From contig VZRN01006818.1 in the NCBI GenBank assembly GCA_013397935.1, forward strand, positions 5,321,970-5,385,969: a DNA stretch of 64,000 nucleotides, in the 5' to 3' direction. Below are positions 48,070-60,097 of the stretch, piece after piece. Numbering within the stretch: position 1 is the first letter of the stretch; each line of letters starts with the position of its first letter. This DNA comes from Dasyornis broadbenti (taxonomy: Eukaryota; Chordata; Aves; Passeriformes; Dasyornithidae). The notes beneath the pieces were generated by a model that saw only the letters and a list, made by a program, of their open reading frames with translations, made no database searches and was not told where the DNA came from. Both the position numbers and the translations under genes were made by a program.

Positions 48070-48110
48070 AAGGGAAGAGCTAAACATGGCTGGAGATGAA
48101 TGGAAGCTGA

Positions 48111-48130
48111 GGGAGAGAGAGAGAGGGAGA
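48111..48130 (+). repeat. (GA)n short microsatellite
   Basis: gggagagagagagagggaga is a short imperfect GA dinucleotide repeat. It lies about 40 bases after the inverted repeat at 48015-48069. Confidence 0.85.
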
Positions 48131-48424
48131 TGGTCTGTATGTTAAGAGCCTTGGTAGTCTGTTCGAAGAAGCAGCATAGCCCAAAGACTGTCTTGTGAAA
48201 TGGAAAGAGAGCAAAGCATAAACGGGCTCAGTTTCAGCTATTTATCCAAATACGCATGGATCTTTATCCACAGCAGTCGGAGGTCAAAGATCTTCAGCTG
48301 TTCCCCAATTACCACATTCAGATTTCTCAGGTCACCTTTTAAAGAAATGCTTAATATGTTTTCTGTGGTGGATGAGGCAGTCAGAGAGGAGCTTATATTT
48401 TAGCTTAAACTAAGTTAACCCCTT

Positions 48425-48430
48425 CACGTG
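48425..48430. promoter_or_regulatory. Palindromic E-box CACGTG
   Basis: CACGTG is the consensus for USF/Myc/CLOCK-type bHLH proteins. It is uncommon in AT-rich, CpG-poor DNA. No promoter or gene is seen next to it, so use as a binding site is only a possibility. Confidence 0.15.
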
Positions 48431-49077
48431 GAATTTTTTTGCAAAGCTGAATTTTTTGTTAGCGCAACTATGATTTTTGAGGCACAAAATACTTTTCATT
48501 GGGTTTTTCTAACTGCTTCTCTCCCTCACTGCCATTCTTGTGTTTTCTGTGTTGGAATTGTACAGAACCTCTCACACTAATTTGTTTAACAAATAGAGAG
48601 AGCTCTGACCTCTCTGCTTAGCATATTTAAGAGGTAATCCCCATACACATTTGGTAGAGGAAATAAATTTATATAAAACCAGTTTATGCTGAAATCAAAT
48701 TGAAAGAAATATAGAAATCATGCATGTGTTTTGCATTGAGAACACACAAAACAAAGATAAAATGCATGTAACTGTTTCCCAAGCTCATTGAATATAGGAC
48801 AGAATATAGGACCAATAGCAGAAAAGCAGTCCCAGTATGAATATTTCATCTGTGGTAACTTCTCTCATGGAAAGAAATCTCTTAATTTTTATGACTGTTG
48901 CTTTTTGTTCAAATATATATTTAGTGAATAAGTGTGAACATGTAGTTCTTAATGAAAAAAAGCAGAATTTATGTGAAGCTACTCTGCTTTCATGGGTGCA
49001 TATATTGTTTTTATGGGCCCTAGACAAAGTACTCATGCTGTATGAGACCTTTAGCATTGTAGATCTATATAATCACA

Positions 49078-49110
49078 ATACTCTTGAAAGGGGCGACATA
49101 CTCTTGAAAG
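49078..49110. repeat. Direct repeat, 13 bases, 20-bp period
   Basis: atactcttgaaag occurs at 49078-49090 and 49098-49110. It lies inside an ATG-started chance frame of 111 codons (48837-49172, plus), which also has a 90-codon frame opposite it. Confidence 0.8.
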
Positions 49111-50252
49111 AGATAAGTCTTCTTACTGTCCACAGGAATGAAATAGCAGACTTGCAAATACTGGAGCTATAAGGCCGCTCGAAGACCTCAAATTTCCTTT
49201 TCTATTTACAGAGAGTCAAAAGTCATCCACTTAACTGCTCCCTACAGCTTTTTCTGCCTTCTCCAAGCTGCCAGACAGCAGTAAGCTGCCAGCAGTGTAA
49301 GTGACAAGAGCATTCATGTTACAACCTTAGGCCAAGATTACAAACTCATCCTCTGCGTTCTCCAGATGTGCTGATTACACTCACAATACTTCGGTTGTTT
49401 TCAACTCACAAAGCACTGCAAGTGCAACAAGAACTGCTTTGTCCCTCAATCACCTCTCCATCCCTATTAGCATTGATCAAAGTTTTGTTTGTACCCATCT
49501 CCAGCACTGAGATGAGCAAAGGGGAGGCAACGAACCAGTTCCATTTGATGTGGCTGTGCCAGTCATATGTGTGAAGCTGCAGGCTCATTTCTCCAGCATT
49601 GTCTGTAGAGGTTCACAGTAAGAAATGCCAGAGTAGGTGAGCTGCTCATTAACTCAGAGTGTCTCTCAATTCAAGTCTGATTAGGTCCTGAAAGAGCACA
49701 TATGGGCCGAATAACAACCTAGTATGGTATCTGAAAGTGCAAAAGCATTTGCCAGCAAACAGTATCCTTGCAGCCCAAAAGGGTCAACAGGGTTTTATCC
49801 CAGTGGAAACAAATCTTTCTAGGTATTTATAGGGAAAAACGTGTATGCAGAGATGACCAAAATATTTTTTTTTTGGACATGATTACCAGAAATATTTAGC
49901 TCGAGTGCTGCTTCTTAAACATGTAAACTTGTCTATTTGCAGAGAAGCCTCTTAAATCAAGAGAGAAGAAATGTTAACTGCAACTACAAAACCTCCAAAA
50001 GTCATTTTCTCAATGACAAATCACTTTAGATCGTTCATTCTTTTACAGCCCAGCAAGCAATACATAGAAAAATTCAAATTGCAGCCCTCAATGCCAAAGC
50101 AGCAGAAGGGCTAAGTAGTATCCTGCCTTTCTTTGCTGCCTACCCAGCAGAGTTTCTGACAATTGCCTTAAACATCTTCAGAGGCATTTTGGCACAGCCA
50201 GGGCAGAGCTGGGACAGTACAATCCTTTCAAAGCTTTTGAGCCAACAGCAAA

Positions 50253-50289
50253 GTTTCATTCCATCAGCTGTTCCTCTTTGGAATGAAAC
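50253..50289. repeat. Inverted repeat, 10-bp arms, 17-base loop
   Basis: gtttcattcc and ggaatgaaac are exact reverse complements. This is within chance expectation for the window, so only the structure is recorded. Confidence 0.55.
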
Positions 50290-51450
50290 AGGGTTTTGCT
50301 GACAAGCCAAATGCTGGCTGCGGTGGCTGCTGCCTGAAGTCCTCACAATGGGATTGATTGTGTGCGGTGAAATACTTTGGAATTTGAGTAGATAGGGGTA
50401 GAGATGCATAAGAATACTGGTGTTAGGCTTTCTGCTATTGAAACAGCAGCTAGTGAGGAGCAGCTGTGGTTATCTAAAAACACTCGTGCTTGGAAGAACA
50501 ATTTTTGTTTCAAAATCTGAAAGAAACTCTAATGATGAATCATAGGCAGGCTATAAATAAAACATGGCTATGGATTTGCAGACCCAGAAACATTCTCATT
50601 AGAGAATGTTGGGTTTAGGATCAAATTACCTTTTTTTTTTTTTTTAATCTATCAGGATCACTTTGGGATAATTGCTTCTATGATGTCAAATCCTTTGTAA
50701 TGCACAGTGGAATGTGTAGCATGACATGTGACAAGCATTAAGGTTAAGCAAATGAGCCTGGCTAAATATCTGTTAATCAGCATGACTCACCAGCCTGATA
50801 TACATTCCCAAGTTTACATCCTCTTTCTATAGATAATAAAGGAGGGAAGGATAGAATTACCAATCTTCAACCTTCCTTGTGCTGAAAAGATGAATGGTTT
50901 CCTGAGCTTCATTTTCAAGTCTGAAAGGCCAAAGATACTTTCTGTGTCTGGTGAAAAGGAAACATTTGGGAAAAACTTAACAGTATGCTGATGACTAGTT
51001 TTAATGGTAGTTATACTTAGCGGTAGCACCCAATTCTTCACAGAATCACAGAATCATCAAGACTGGAAGAGACCTTCAAGAACCATCAATCTAGTCCAGT
51101 CATCAGCCCAACACCACTATAATCACCCCTAAACCATATTCCCTAGTGCCACATCCAGACACTTCTTGAACACTTCCAGAGGCTTCCAACTCTACCACCT
51201 CCCTGGGCAACATATTGCAATGTCTAATTATACTTCCAGTGAAAAAATGTTTCCTAATATCTAATCTGAACCTTCACAGGTGCAATTTAAGGCCATTTCC
51301 TCTCATGCTTTCATTTGAGACATGGCAAAATAGACTGTCCCCCACCTCATTATGACATAATTTCCAGTAGTTGTAGAGAGCAGGCGTTCTCCCAATCCTC
51401 CTTATCTCCAGGTTGAACAACCTCAGCTCCCTCAACCACTCCCAATAAGA

Positions 51451-51825
51451 TTAGTGGTCCAGACCCTTCCCCAGCTTCAATGCTCTTCTTTGGACACCCT
51501 CCAGCACATCAATGTCCTTTTTGAAGCCAGGGGCCCAAACCTGAACACAGGATTTGAGGTGTGGCCTCACCAGGGCCAAGTCAAGAAGGACAATCGCTGC
51601 CCTGGTCCTCCTGGCCACACTACACTTGATACAGGCCAGGGTGCCATTGGCCTTCTTGGCCACCTGGGCACACTGCAAGCTCATATCCAGCCAGCTGTAA
51701 AACAGCATCCCCAGGTCGTTTTTCTCTCGGGCAGTTTCCAGGCACTCTATCCCCAGCCTGTAGTTCTGCATGGGGTTGCAGCAACCCAAGCATAGGACTT
51801 GACACTTCACTTTGTTGACCCTCAT
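51451..51825 (-). pseudogene. CR1 ORF2 C-terminal fragment, still open
   Basis: One uninterrupted frame of about 124 codons follows the C-terminal part of CR1 ORF2. It starts [11 protein letters not shown], then YRLGIECLE, then [23 protein letters not shown], the [10 protein letters not shown] block, [16 protein letters not shown] and [14 protein letters not shown]. These blocks correspond in order to the region that follows the reverse-transcriptase domain of CR1 LINEs. The frame is intact only because selection ended recently enough or by luck. Upstream catalytic parts are broken. Confidence 0.9.
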
Positions 51826-51829
51826 ACAA

Positions 51830-52460
51830 TTGGCCTCATCCCATCTATCCAGCCTGTCCAGATCCCTCTACAGAGCCTTCCCACTCTCCACCAGAACAGC
51901 GCTCACGCACAGTGCCTGCACTGCAAACTGACTGAGAGTGCACTCAATCTCCTCATCCAAGTAGTCAATAAAGATATTAAACACGGCTGACCCCACTGCT
52001 GAGCTTTGGGGACCCAGCTGGTCACTGGCCTTCAACTGGCTTTAATGCCATTCATTACCACTCTCTGGGCCTGGCCATCCAACCAGCTACTCATCCAGCA
52101 AAGGGTACACCTGTCCAAGCCATGGTCTTCCAGTTTCTCCAGGAAAATGTTGTGGCAGAAAGAGTCAGGCCTTCATGAAGTCTAGCTAGACAACATCCAC
52201 AGCCTTTCCCTCACCTTGTAAGTAGGTCACTTTGTCATAGAATGAGATCAGGTTGGTGAAGCAGCACCTAACTTTCATAAACCCATGTTGGCTGGACCTG
52301 ATCCCCTGCTTGTGCTGCACGTGTCACATGATGACATTGAGGATGACCAGCTCCATGAGCTTCCCTGGTACCGAGGTCAGGCCTGTAGTTCACCAGGTCG
52401 TTCTTCTGACCTTTCTTGTAGATGGGCATCACAGCTGCCAATTTGCAGTCAACGTGCACT
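51830..52460 (-). pseudogene. CR1 ORF2 reverse-transcriptase remnant with frameshifts
   Basis: In the frame beginning near 52459 the minus strand shows VMPIYKKGQKNDLVNYRP, the conserved finger/palm entry block of CR1 reverse transcriptases, and then loses frame. Further on, at base level, LEDHGLDRCTL and a WLDGQAQRVV-like block appear. Where an intact enzyme carries F-A-D-D the copy reads like F-A-V-Q, so the catalytic site is gone. Internal stops are frequent. It is a relic with no function of its own. Confidence 0.88.
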
Positions 52461-53553
52461 TATCCAGTTAACCAGGACTGGTGGTAACTGATTGAAAGTG
52501 GCTTGGCGAAGTCTTTCACCAGCCTCTTAATTGATTTACATGAGTCATTGCTAGAGAACATAAAATTATGCCTCAAAAAAACCTCAATCGCTTGTGGAGA
52601 ATTATAAAAATTAGGATAGGTGAAACCTGAAATTCATCATACTTTATGGGATTTGGTAAATGGCTGAATTTTCATTCACTACATGAATTCTAGTCTAGTA
52701 CGGGACTCAGAAACAAGAGACTCAGAAGTAATTTAATAATGTTTTGAAGACAGGCCTTTATTAGTGTTTTCCATCATAATATGCATAGACATCTTATTGC
52801 CCTCAAGATGCCTCCTAAGGCTCCAAGACAGTATGCAGTACTGCTATCTGTGTATTCAGGTTTTACTGCAGCCACAAGATGGTTGCAAATAATCAGAAAT
52901 GTGCTCACATACCATGTTTCATTTGAAAGTATAAATTTAAGCCTGAAAATAAAGTTCTGTTCTCAATTTCTTTGATAGACCAGCCTTACTTTAACTAGTA
53001 CATTCAGTAATGGCACGTAGCAGTAAAAGCACAACAGTTTATCATTAGCCTGTCCTGGTTCTCTTGTGGGTGAGGTCAGGTATATTTTCTCCCCAAGAGG
53101 TTCCTTAATGTCAATACTCAACCTTTTATCTTTTCTTGGTTTCAAAGATGGCTCTGTCTGTAAAAGAGGACAATAAGGGTTTGTTAAACTGAATTGAAAA
53201 TGTGGACAACTGCAGAATGTTTAAAATATAAACTATTTCTATTTAATTCACCATTTCACCAAATATGCAGATACACGTTTATTCAGCTAAGAAATATTTA
53301 AACTGGATTCTTTCTATTATTACTTTTTTTTGGTTAAAGAAATATTTTTCAACACTTTATATGTCAACAAGTAAGTGAGATTGATTGAACTTGTCAGCAA
53401 TTAAACTTCCATTAAAACAAAGATATTTCATAATGATACATTCACTTCCTTTGTTGTCAAACACTATAACCTTGCTATGCTTCCTTTCAAAGGGAATGGA
53501 AATTTTCTGGTTTGAAATGAATGGTGTAACTACCTTTAAAATTTTCTCCATAG

Positions 53554-53599
53554 ATAAAATTGGCTTCTTCCCAGTTCTCCTGCACCATAAGGCTGCCAG
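53554..53599 (+). other. Possible 46-bp exon (weak)
   Basis: A good acceptor (taaaattttctccatag) precedes 46 bases that end at CCAG|GTAGGC. Two frames are open. However, the frame needed to join the candidate at 54091-54140 in its only open frame contains stops here. The two cannot be adjacent coding exons, although they could be joined in a noncoding RNA. Confidence 0.12.
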
Positions 53600-54090
53600 G
53601 TAGGCCTCCTCCTGTGTAAGCAGTGTAATCCCTGTGCCACAGCAGGTAAAACATTCTCGGCTACAACCTTTCCTTTATGCCTGGGGTATCTCTGCTGAGA
53701 AGAGTTTGCAGCTCAGGAGCAGTAACCAGTGCGTGAGCTGAATGCTTAAGCTCCTGTGAGGGATAAATGGGCAAGGGATGTGCTTATTCCGATTCAGAAA
53801 CCTTCTCTACCTGGGCAGTCCTCCTACTGACATGGGATTTTTGGCACTGCAGGACTCTGTTGTCTGTTAGTGCTAATAACTGGGTGGTCGAGCAGCTTCA
53901 GTAATTGCATTTTCTCTTAGTCAGCTGTTAAGTTATTAAACTGCTTATGAGAACTTCTTTACTGGGGTTTGAATGTCTCTTTTCCTGTTCTTCATTTCTA
54001 TTTATTCAAACCCTCTCTCAGAGAGTTTCCTAACGCATTGATAAGTTGATGTTTCTTCATCTCTTTCCCTCTCTCTCTGATTATTTGCAG

Positions 54091-54140
54091 CTACTACGAG
54101 AAGCTGATGGCATAAAACTGCTTATGTTGTCATCTGAAGC
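54091..54140 (+). other. Best exon candidate, 50 bp, unidentified
   Basis: A long pyrimidine tract (54050-54079, mostly C and T) leads to ttatttgcag, and 50 bases later stands a full GTAAGT donor at 54141. Exactly one frame is open, entered at phase 0 and left at phase 2. It reads LLREADGIKLLMLSSEA, and the other two frames contain stops. The last exon bases (AAGC) are not the favoured CAG. I cannot assign the peptide to a family. A short Leu-rich piece with E-A-D-G-I would suit a helical repeat, but that is speculation. It may be a coding or noncoding-RNA exon, or chance. Confidence 0.3.
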
Positions 54141-55280
54141 GTAAGTGAGATATATAGCATACACTCTTCAAGTAAAAAAAAAATTCGGGTTTTGCTCCTT
54201 TGGGATCCTATACAGCATTCAGATTCAATCTACTTGCTTGCCATATGGACAAGCCCTGTTTAAAGAGATGCCATCTGTCGAGCTATATGCAGACATGTGC
54301 TCATACTTTCTATTTTAAGAATTTTCTCCCGATTTTTAATGTTGTTTTTCCTTTGGCATCAGATTGGTCACCTGATCAGTTATAGTAGGTTTTATAAATT
54401 AGTCAGACACTGGGTGTGTTTTACCAGCAATCCTGCAGCATGCTGATGGCAGAAACCCTTCTCTGAAGGCTGATGCACTTGGCTCCTGGCAATGCTGCGA
54501 AGGCTGTGGGGTCTGTGCTGAGGCTGCGATGATAAGTAAATCTGATTTACATGAGTCAGGAGAAGACCAGATTAGTGGTCTAGGTTCAGAATTTGTTTCA
54601 TGAACCAAACCAAATATTTTGCAGGTGAACAAGTCCCTGAAATAATTAAAATTACCATGAGTGATCCACAGCATGGATCAGTTCCAAGTCCTGAAGACAC
54701 AATGTCGAGTTTTCCCTTGAATGAAATCCTAGCACTGACCTCTATTGTGAACCTCCCAATTATTTCAAAAAGAGCAAATATTTAACTGCTGTTTCATCAA
54801 AACTTACGAGAAAAAATACTGACCTCTTGCTGTTATAAAAATATCATTTAACTGAGCTCCCAGATGTCCAATGACAGAATTTCTATTAAACTGTAGGCTG
54901 AGCAGGACTTCTTAACAGGGTTTAGGACAAGCCTTTTATGCTTTTTCATGTTGTTATTTTTGGAAAATAGGCTGTCAACTGGGATATTTCATTTTCTCAG
55001 TCAGTCTTAGAGGAGGCAGTCAATGGAACAATTGATGATCATGACACAAATTCAAAGATAATTAAATGGCAAAGGAAAGGATTTTTCTTGATAGGCATGT
55101 TTTGCTGCTATCAGCACAAAGACAAAAGATATCTGTGTAAAGAAAGAAAGCTAAGTTGGAGAGAGACAGCAGCATTACAAAGATCTCTAGGAACAAACAA
55201 ATACATGGAGCAAGAATGGCAACTTGTTCAAAAAACTCCAGTCAGATTTCTTCAGTGAGGAGAAAGAAAGAAACAAACAG

Positions 55281-55294
55281 AAAAAAAAAAAAAA
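55281..55294 (+). repeat. A-tract, 14 bases
   Basis: A pure A run follows an (AAAG)/(AAAC)-rich stretch from about 55258. It is simple sequence. Confidence 0.9.
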
Positions 55295-57890
55295 GGACGT
55301 TAATACTTTTCTCTAATTGGAAATTGTCTGAAAGCAATCATATTGCAATGAATTTTAAGTTACTTAATCCTGAATATGTTCAGATAATCTGGAGGTCAGC
55401 AATTCTTCTAGAATAATGGTGGGTCAGCAACAGGATATCAGTTATCCTTTTGGATAAATACAGGTTCCTGGATGGAGTAGCTGAGATACTTAGGAATCTA
55501 CACAGACAAGGAACAAAATATCCAAAGGGAAGCGTATGATCTTTTGAGTAAAAAGTTGGGTTTCTGGCCCTCTTAAATTGAGTAAAATCTTTGGATGATC
55601 TATCAGCTTGAATATTGCTAGAAAAAAGAAAGCCAGGAAACTGTTTTTTGTTTTGTATTTCAGGTCTATGATTTCTCAGACTCTTTGTGTGAATTTTTTT
55701 TTGTCCAAATATTTGGACTTTTCAACCATCAATCTATAATTTTAAAACATTTTAAGGAGTCAAAGAATTTCTTAATAATGCTGGAGTTCTTCTGTAATTT
55801 AGGGGGCAAAAAATAAAAATTATGTACAAGTGCATATATTGACTTTCCTTCCATCTCTTTTAACGCTTGTGTTTTCAGTGTCATGTTAAATCATTCAAAA
55901 GCATATAAATCAGAGATCTAGCATTATGGTGTTCAGATATTTTGAGAAACATGTCTCATCATTTTTATACAAAAACTTCCACGAGAGATCATTTATGTCA
56001 CTAAAAAGTACAGAGACTTTGTGATTAGTTCTGATGTGTAGCATGATATCAAAATATTCCCAAAGAATAAGATTGTGATGTCATATTTCTGAGAGTAAAA
56101 AGTAGTAAGACACTGACAAATGTTATGCACAGCTCCATAAATTAAAACATGATAATTTTGCCCTGCTAGAATAATGATGAAGATGAGTAGAATCAAGTGC
56201 ATGATTAAGAATCAATTTCCTTAAACTTGAGAAACATCAGGCAGGCAATTAAGCTTCTACCCAGTGGCAACTGCTCCTGGAGTCATGGGCGATGCAGAGA
56301 AACCAGCCTGTGCTCAAACTGGGTGAGCATGTGTCCTGTGACACCTCAGCCTGGCAAGGACAAATGGCCAGGCTTCCCCAGCTGACTGAGAGAGAGGGCT
56401 ATCCGACCCTAAAGGATTCTGAATCCTCATTTCAGGAATACATCTGGTATCTTTATGATTTATTAGGATGGAGCTTTGTAAAGCACATTCGGGGCACAGT
56501 TGCCCTGTCTGCATGTCTTCACCCCAGTGCAGTTATTCCCTGTAGGTACCTCCTCATAATCACGTACCTGAAATCTTTCAAAGAAATTAATGTGTTTCTA
56601 AAATATTCCACAATGCAAAATCTTGCAGGCTGCAGAAGGACAGTTCCCTAGATGACAGGGAGTTCATAGGGAAGAGATTAATACATTTTAATCTTAAACC
56701 ACGCTCCTGGGTTCTCTGCTCTTTTGAGATTTCCCCACCTGTTGCCATGGTTTCCAATGCTCGTTACATCCTTGTCTCATATTTCTCTTTTTCAAATACA
56801 TCTTTTTTAAGATAGGCTTATGGCTCCTTGTTCTGGACAGTGCTGTGGGGTCCAGAGAGTCTCTTGGACTCCTTCCCAGACACATTTAGCTAACTAAATT
56901 TGGTCCTCATGAAGCTTCTGCACACAACAATGGCTATACTTTCAACAGCAGCTAAATTTGTAGCACTGTTGTTCATGCTGAAATACTTTGCTGGAAAATA
57001 AAATTTCACATCAGGACAGCTCTCTCTGAAGCAGAATGAAAACTTCATTGGCCCTTGCCAAAACTATGCACCTATCCTGGACTCACCATGCTACTTCACT
57101 CCATTGTCATGGAATCCATTAAAATTAATATAGAACAGAATGGTTTCTTCCCCCTTCAGAATTACTTCATCCTGCATCACTCATTATAAACTTACAGTGA
57201 GTCAAACTATCTTTTTTTCCTTAAGAATTTTCTGCACTGATTTCACAAAGAATTAGGCAAGATGAATATCAAGGTTTATTGGCAGAGATAGCTCAGCCTA
57301 AGAATTCTCACTGAAAGGATCATAAATCTTCCTGCTCATCAGGATGATCTCAAATTCCCTATAGTTACAAGCATTCAGTATAAGCAAGGTCAAAATTTAT
57401 CTGTTCCTTTTTTGTAAAACATTATAAATTAGAAACTGGATTGCAAGACCCATGTTATTTACCTGCTGACAGGTGCACTAGTCAGGATTTGCTATATTGA
57501 ATTCAGAAATTAGTGCTAGAGAAATCTCACCAGTTAGAAACTCACAACATCATCAGGTAGTCTCCAAATACATTTCTTTTCCTATTTTAAAAACATGTAA
57601 ATGAGAGAATAAAAATTAACTATACGTAAGTAACAAAAGTCTGGTGAAAAAAAGCTAAACTGCTGTTGGTCCACATATTGTGCTTTCCCACATCAGTTTC
57701 CTGTTTGGGACACCAAAGACTAACATATATTCAAGGGCAGATTCATTTGCAACTACAAATGGGATGTTTTACAGAAGCTCAGGGGTGAAATAAGTACAAA
57801 TAGACAAGGTTTGTTACCAAGAGGAAGGGGAAATGGGAAAGGTAGGGGTGAGGTCAGAATTTGCTGTGAAGACTACATCTCTTCAAGCGT

Positions 57891-57908
57891 AAATAAATAA
57901 ATAAATAA
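57891..57908 (+). repeat. (AAAT)n microsatellite, 4.5 units
   Basis: A short perfect tetranucleotide repeat. Repeats this short are common in AT-rich vertebrate DNA. Confidence 0.95.
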
Positions 57909-58079
57909 GGTCTATAAACGAATTGTTTGAGATCAAACTTACAGAAATGCCAATATACCTATCTGATATGTTCACACTTAAAACTGATTTCAGTTGTTCA
58001 TAGTGATTTGCTGTGCAGTTGAATGTGCCCGTTTACATGCAAAGATTGTAAAGCTCTAGGGATGTGGCCAAAACTTTAC

Positions 58080-58120
58080 CTGAATTCCTCACTGGAGTGC
58101 ATGAGGAGTGATGTAGTCTT
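58080..58120 (-). other. Possible minus-strand 41-bp exon (weak)
   Basis: On the minus strand a pyrimidine-rich run ends at tctatttgttcag and 41 bases later comes TCAG|GTAAAG. One frame is open throughout (13 codons plus two bases). The interval is so short that the open frame carries little weight. The protein is not recognised. Confidence 0.12.
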
Positions 58121-60097
58121 CTGAACAAATAGACATGTGAACAGGCCAAAGGAACAGAGAATACAAAAAAAAAAGAGGAAAAAAGATCACACTATGTTGT
58201 GAATGCCTGTCAAAACCAGGCATTCTTCCAGGGCATGTTAACTTCTCTGGTGGAGAGGATATGCTTGATTGACAGGACTGCAAGGAGAAGGCTGAAGTGT
58301 TGCTGATACTTTTTGCACTAAAACATCTGTATTAAATTACGTTTTTCTCTCTTTTTGTCAACAAGTTGTCAGCCCTGTAATACCAGCACCACTGTTGGAA
58401 AAGCCCAGCAGGAATGCCTGTTCCTGTGAATAGGTGTCTCCAACAAGAGAAAATACAACCAGTCATGAAGAGAATCGACAGGTAATGTGTGTCAAATTTA
58501 TACTTAAGCCTTCTAATACTCAATTTCTGGCTCAGTCCAGATATTAGCTGGCAAGGAGGCATATCCACAGTCTCAGTCAGACGTCTGCACTCCAAGCACC
58601 AGGAATCCCATTCCTACAATGTTTTCAAGCACGCACTCCGTTCCCTGCCGCCTGGCTGGTTAATGATGGAAACAGCACACGCACCATATGTTTGCTGCGG
58701 CAATTCAGAATAACCATGTTGGTCCTGGCCCAAAACAAGGAACAAAAAGCCATGGCAGAAATTCAAATGAGCCCCCCAAAAAAGCTTATTTTAAAAGAAG
58801 CCTGGCTTCAGGTTGATTTACCTTTACAGCAGGTTGTTGAGCTGGGTCTTGTGCAATCTCCTTGTGTATCCTGTTCAGGTGGTTCTATCCATTTTTACTC
58901 TGTCCTAATGCCTACAGAGCTAGTTTCTGCTCCCAGGAGTACCCAGCTGCAACTACACCTTAAGAACCCCAGGTTTTGACTATTATGTTCTCAGGTAGCT
59001 CCTGCCAGACTGCATTGTTAAGCTCCAGTCCGGCGCACTGACAGCGCTCGGTGAACACTCTCTGCAAGGTGTTCCTGTCCTCAAAACATCATCCCAGGGT
59101 TAACACTTCAGAGAGAGACAGCACGAGGGGTTTTGCTCATTTGCTCTTCCAGTGAGGAAAAGATAAGGAAGCTCACAAGGAATGGAACCTGCCAGTGTGG
59201 TGGGAGTCCTGGTAGAAAGTGGAATAGGCAGAGCTGAAGAGCAAGCACCAAGGGTGAGCACTGCTTTTGCCATGCAACCATCGTGACTACAGAGGAGATG
59301 ACTGCTGGGACACCAACCAAGAAGGCTACTGCATCTGTCTCTGAACAGAAAATCTGCTCTGCCCTCAACAGCAAAGAGGATTAAAAGGATGGACTGAGAT
59401 AAATGGGCTGTGAGTTAGAACACTTCAATCAGAATCCCTTTTCCTGGGTAAGTAATATACACACCCACCATGACATGTTTCTAATATGTGTCAGTATTGA
59501 CAGCCTTTCATTTAGGAAAAAAATGCAGTGATACAGAAAAGCCCAGATTTAACATTTTTGAAAAGCTGCTTTAAGGTAAAAATTATTATAATCATACTTT
59601 CTTGAAAAGGTGAAATCGAAAATGAAATGTTTTGTCTCCCCACATCAAAACTGAAAAATCCACTTGATTTATTACAGTTTTTGAAAAGGTTGTTGCTGTT
59701 CTGCTACTTCAGAGCAAGTGAAAAATCAGAAAACTAGAATTTTGAATGTAAAATACATTCCCAATTCAATTATTCATCTTACAATGCAAATCTGACAGCC
59801 ACTTGAGTTTGTGCATACATTAGCATAGGTTTTCACATATTCCACACATACATCTGGAAATATTTTGATATTGCCAAAGCTGTTTCACCTTCTCATAGAC
59901 TATTCTAATCTTCCCTCATGAAATACCTGGGAAAAGGAAATGTTATCACTATCTGAATTTTAGCTATCTCCTCCATGTACTAGATACCACATGTGGAATT
60001 TTGCTCTACTTTTCAAAACAAAATTGTACACTTGGAGTCTTTTATTTTTTTCCCTAGAAAAGGCACATGAAGTTAATTTATAATAAAAAAGGGTAAA

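Larger units (their letters stand above)
31471..51037. other. Unassigned AT-rich DNA
   Basis: There is no recognisable gene in almost 20 kb. Noted within it are purine-rich blocks (31940-32180, 44090-44460), a C-run with an N (34559-34570), inverted repeats at 36381-36407, 41934-41958, 43543-43581, 48015-48069 and 50253-50289, a 20-bp palindrome (47033-47052) and simple A- or GA-tracts. Locally GC-richer patches at 38500-38740, 41250-41660 and 47130-47520 carry open frames on both strands (up to 125 codons) without known motifs. I leave those uncalled. Confidence 0.5.
51038..52530 (-). mobile_element. CR1 LINE, 3' ~1.5 kb, 5'-truncated
   Basis: The minus strand carries, in CR1 order, a reverse-transcriptase region (about 52460-51830), the C-terminal part of ORF2 (to about 51451) and the 3' untranslated region. 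It finishes at 51038 with the terminal aagaatcaca-type repeat (plus strand: tcacagaatcacagaatcat). Similarity fades at about 52530, where the 5' truncation lies. Stops and frameshifts are scattered through the coding part, so the copy is inactive. It is the longest repeat copy in the window. Confidence 0.96.
52531..60097. other. Unassigned AT-rich DNA with exon candidates
   Basis: No gene is recognised. Possible exons are at 53554-53599 and 54091-54140 (plus) and 58080-58120 (minus). An (AAAT)n microsatellite lies at 57891-57908 and a 9-bp GC-rich hairpin at 58201-58225. Open frames such as 56292-56651 (119 codons) and 58692-58979 (95 codons) have no recognisable motif. Confidence 0.5.

Noticed and set aside
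58201..58225. 9-bp hairpin gaatgcctg/caggcattc
   Set aside because: Stems of 9-10 bp with short loops are expected about once or more in a window this size. The same applies to 16106-16131, 36381-36407 and 50253-50289.
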